A stretch of DNA of 35,086 bases from Bacteroidetes bacterium UBA6221. Its GTDB lineage: Bacteria > Bacteroidota > Bacteroidia > Chitinophagales > Chitinophagaceae. Below, piece by piece: positions 34,034 through 35,086 of the stretch. A program made the position numbers and the translations under genes. The stretch's first letter is position 1; the number at the start of each line of letters is the position of its first letter. The notes beneath the pieces were generated by a model that was not told the DNA's origin, made no database searches, and saw only the letters and a program-made list of their open reading frames with translations. The stretch spans positions 1 to 35,086 of the forward strand of contig DISB01000019.1 in NCBI GenBank assembly GCA_002421685.1, given 5' to 3'.

Positions 34034-34906
34034 TTAACCTTTTTTATGCTTCCATCGCCGGTGTGACCATATCCAAACCTCTGGTTGGGCGATGATGTCC
34101 CGCTCCAGGCGGCGGGTGTGTGTTTCGGTAATAAAGCCTTCAGCCGTCTCTTTGGGCTGTTCAACCAACACTTCTACCGAGACCGCGTAGTAGCCACGTT
34201 TTAAACGCTTTACAGAGCCATAAATAATCGGGTAGTTGATCTTCCGGGCTATGAGCTCAGTGCCCTTGAACACAGGGGTCTCCTGGTTGAGAAAGGTCAT
34301 CCAGTGCGCGCCTTCCTTTGTCGGCGACTGGTCGGCGATGAAGGCGGTGGTGGTGAGTTCGCCACGGTTGGCCAACATCTGCTTAAAAGTCTCCTTCATC
34401 GGTATCAGGCCTGTGCCAAACCTGCTGCGCATACGGTACATCAGCCCGTCGAAGTGCTTGTTGCTGAGGGGGTGGTAAATAACGTACAGGTGGTGTTTGC
34501 ACAGCAGGCTGAAGGAGTTGCCCGCCCATTCCCAGTTGCCCAGGTGCCCGAGCACCAGGATGAGGCTTTGGTTTCCCGCAGCCATTTTATCCATCACCGC
34601 CAGCGCTTCGGGTGTAAAGCGACAGTGCTTTAGCATGGCCTTTTTGCTGATGGTCAGGGTCTTGAAGGTTTCCAGGGTCAGGTCGCAGAGGTAGCGGTAG
34701 TATTTCTTTGCCAGCAGGTGTATCTCTTCATCGCTTTTTTCCGGGAAGGAGTTGCGCATATTGGTATACACCACCAGTTTCCTATAGCCAAGTATGTGAA
34801 ACAGGATGAAGTACATACCATCGGACAGCAGGTACAGCACCGGGAACGGCAGCAGGGATACCAGGTACAGGAAAGGTAGAGCGACATAGTAGAGTAGTGC
34901 TGACAA
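34034..34906 (-). CDS. Lysophospholipid/lipid A acyltransferase (LpxL/HtrB family)
   Basis: A 290-residue membrane-bound acyltransferase of the LpxL/HtrB family, which adds a secondary acyl chain to lipid A or related lipids. The catalytic HX4E is H121-LGNW-E126, with FIADQSPT and a C-terminal WIWSHRRWKHKK. The N-terminal helix (about residues 5-27) anchors it to the inner membrane. It is followed by the desaturase gene 49 bases on, so outer-membrane and phospholipid composition may be tuned together. Which lipid it acylates is not shown. Confidence 0.93.
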   Translation of the reverse strand: MSALLYYVALPFLYLVSLLPFPVLYLLSDGMYFILFHILGYRKLVVYTNMRNSFPEKSDEEIHLLAKKYYRYLCDLTLETFKTLTISKKAMLKHCRFTPEALAVMDKMAAGNQSLILVLGHLGNWEWAGNSFSLLCKHHLYVIYHPLSNKHFDGLMYRMRSRFGTGLIPMKETFKQMLANRGELTTTAFIADQSPTKEGAHWMTFLNQETPVFKGTELIARKINYPIIYGSVKRLKRGYYAVSVEVLVEQPKETAEGFITETHTRRLERDIIAQPEVWIWSHRRWKHKKG

Positions 34907-35064
34907 CGTATGCTTGTTTTTGAGCTGCTAAAGATAGGGTTAAATGGTTAATGCGGTAATCCAGCCACAGCGGGACAAGTTGTGATAATGCGGCAATTTG
35001 ATAATGATATACCGGTTCTCATAAGTTCTGTTTGGTTGCGGATTAACGAGATGATAATGTCTGA
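34907..35064. other. Gene-free right end
   Basis: No gene or RNA was seen. TATCTTTA (minus strand, 34936 to 34929), one mismatch to the promoter core, lies 22 bases before the acyltransferase ATG and may drive that operon. The remainder is AT-rich without clear structure. Confidence 0.4.
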
Positions 35065-35086
35065 CTCGTCCTGAAAAAGGTTTACA
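35065..35086 (-). repeat. Right copy of the terminal inverted repeat
   Basis: This is the reverse complement of positions 1-22 with two mismatches, ending exactly at the last base (TTTACA). No transposase is adjacent. Confidence 0.6.

Overview
The window looks like a stretch of chromosome from a Bacteroidota bacterium, most likely of the Chitinophaga/Chitinophagaceae kind. This is an inference from several signs. There are many TAnnTTTG promoter cores of the Bacteroidota type close upstream of start codons. A TonB receptor carries an N-terminal carboxypeptidase-regulatory-like domain behind HYC_CC_PP and HMA proteins. gyrA is followed by a secreted TPR protein. YXWGXW, DUF763 and M16-pair families typical of the phylum are present. 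No rRNA, tRNA, CRISPR array, phage gene or transposase was found. Coding density is high on both strands. The two window edges carry a 22-base imperfect inverted repeat (2 mismatches), probably the ends of a dispersed repeat where an assembly broke.

Layout. 1-1178: a two-gene unit of unknown function (membrane protein and Cys-containing secreted protein) bracketed by 49-base direct repeats. 1179-3690: divergent hexose-type MFS permease and ROK sugar kinase, separated by a GC-rich palindromic spacer. 3759-6428: secreted YXWGXW protein with a long basic Q/R/P tail and a lipoprotein PQQ-type sugar dehydrogenase. 6687-7241: a small, apparently very highly expressed secreted beta-protein. 7318-11188: alpha/beta hydrolase, succinate-semialdehyde-type aldehyde dehydrogenase, SGNH hydrolase, an AT-rich orphan membrane protein and an FlK-like thioesterase. 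11355-14442: a metal (probably copper) operon of HYC_CC_PP protein, HMA-domain protein and TonB receptor. 14516-14857: MmcQ/YjbR protein. 14914-18360: an active plus inactive M16 peptidase pair, the inactive one fused to a LolA-like domain. 18494-19147: HxpB-type HAD phosphatase.

19148-22683 is the most unusual part. A 476-base AT-rich spacer holds an 83-base nested inverted-repeat element. After it comes an ArsR-type regulator whose start codon lies inside a 16+16 palindrome centred exactly on a TATATTTG promoter core. The regulator overlaps by ATGA a periplasmic rhodanese that carries a one-base deletion just before its active-site cysteines. An MFS transporter and then a DUF2231-Rieske membrane protein follow. 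Together they look like a self-regulated reactive-sulfur or metalloid response island; this role is inferred.

22689-30219: saccharopine-dehydrogenase-family enzyme, MenI-type thioesterase, GT-C-like membrane protein (its stop codon overlaps that of menI), gyrA and a TPR protein. 30272-34906: a lipid and cold-adaptation neighbourhood of front-end-type desaturase, cold-shock protein, DUF763 protein ending in a sliding-clamp-binding motif, a second desaturase, and an LpxL-type acyltransferase. Several genes here and elsewhere have a perfect TAnnTTTG core only 3-35 bases from the start codon, suggesting short-leader or leaderless mRNAs.
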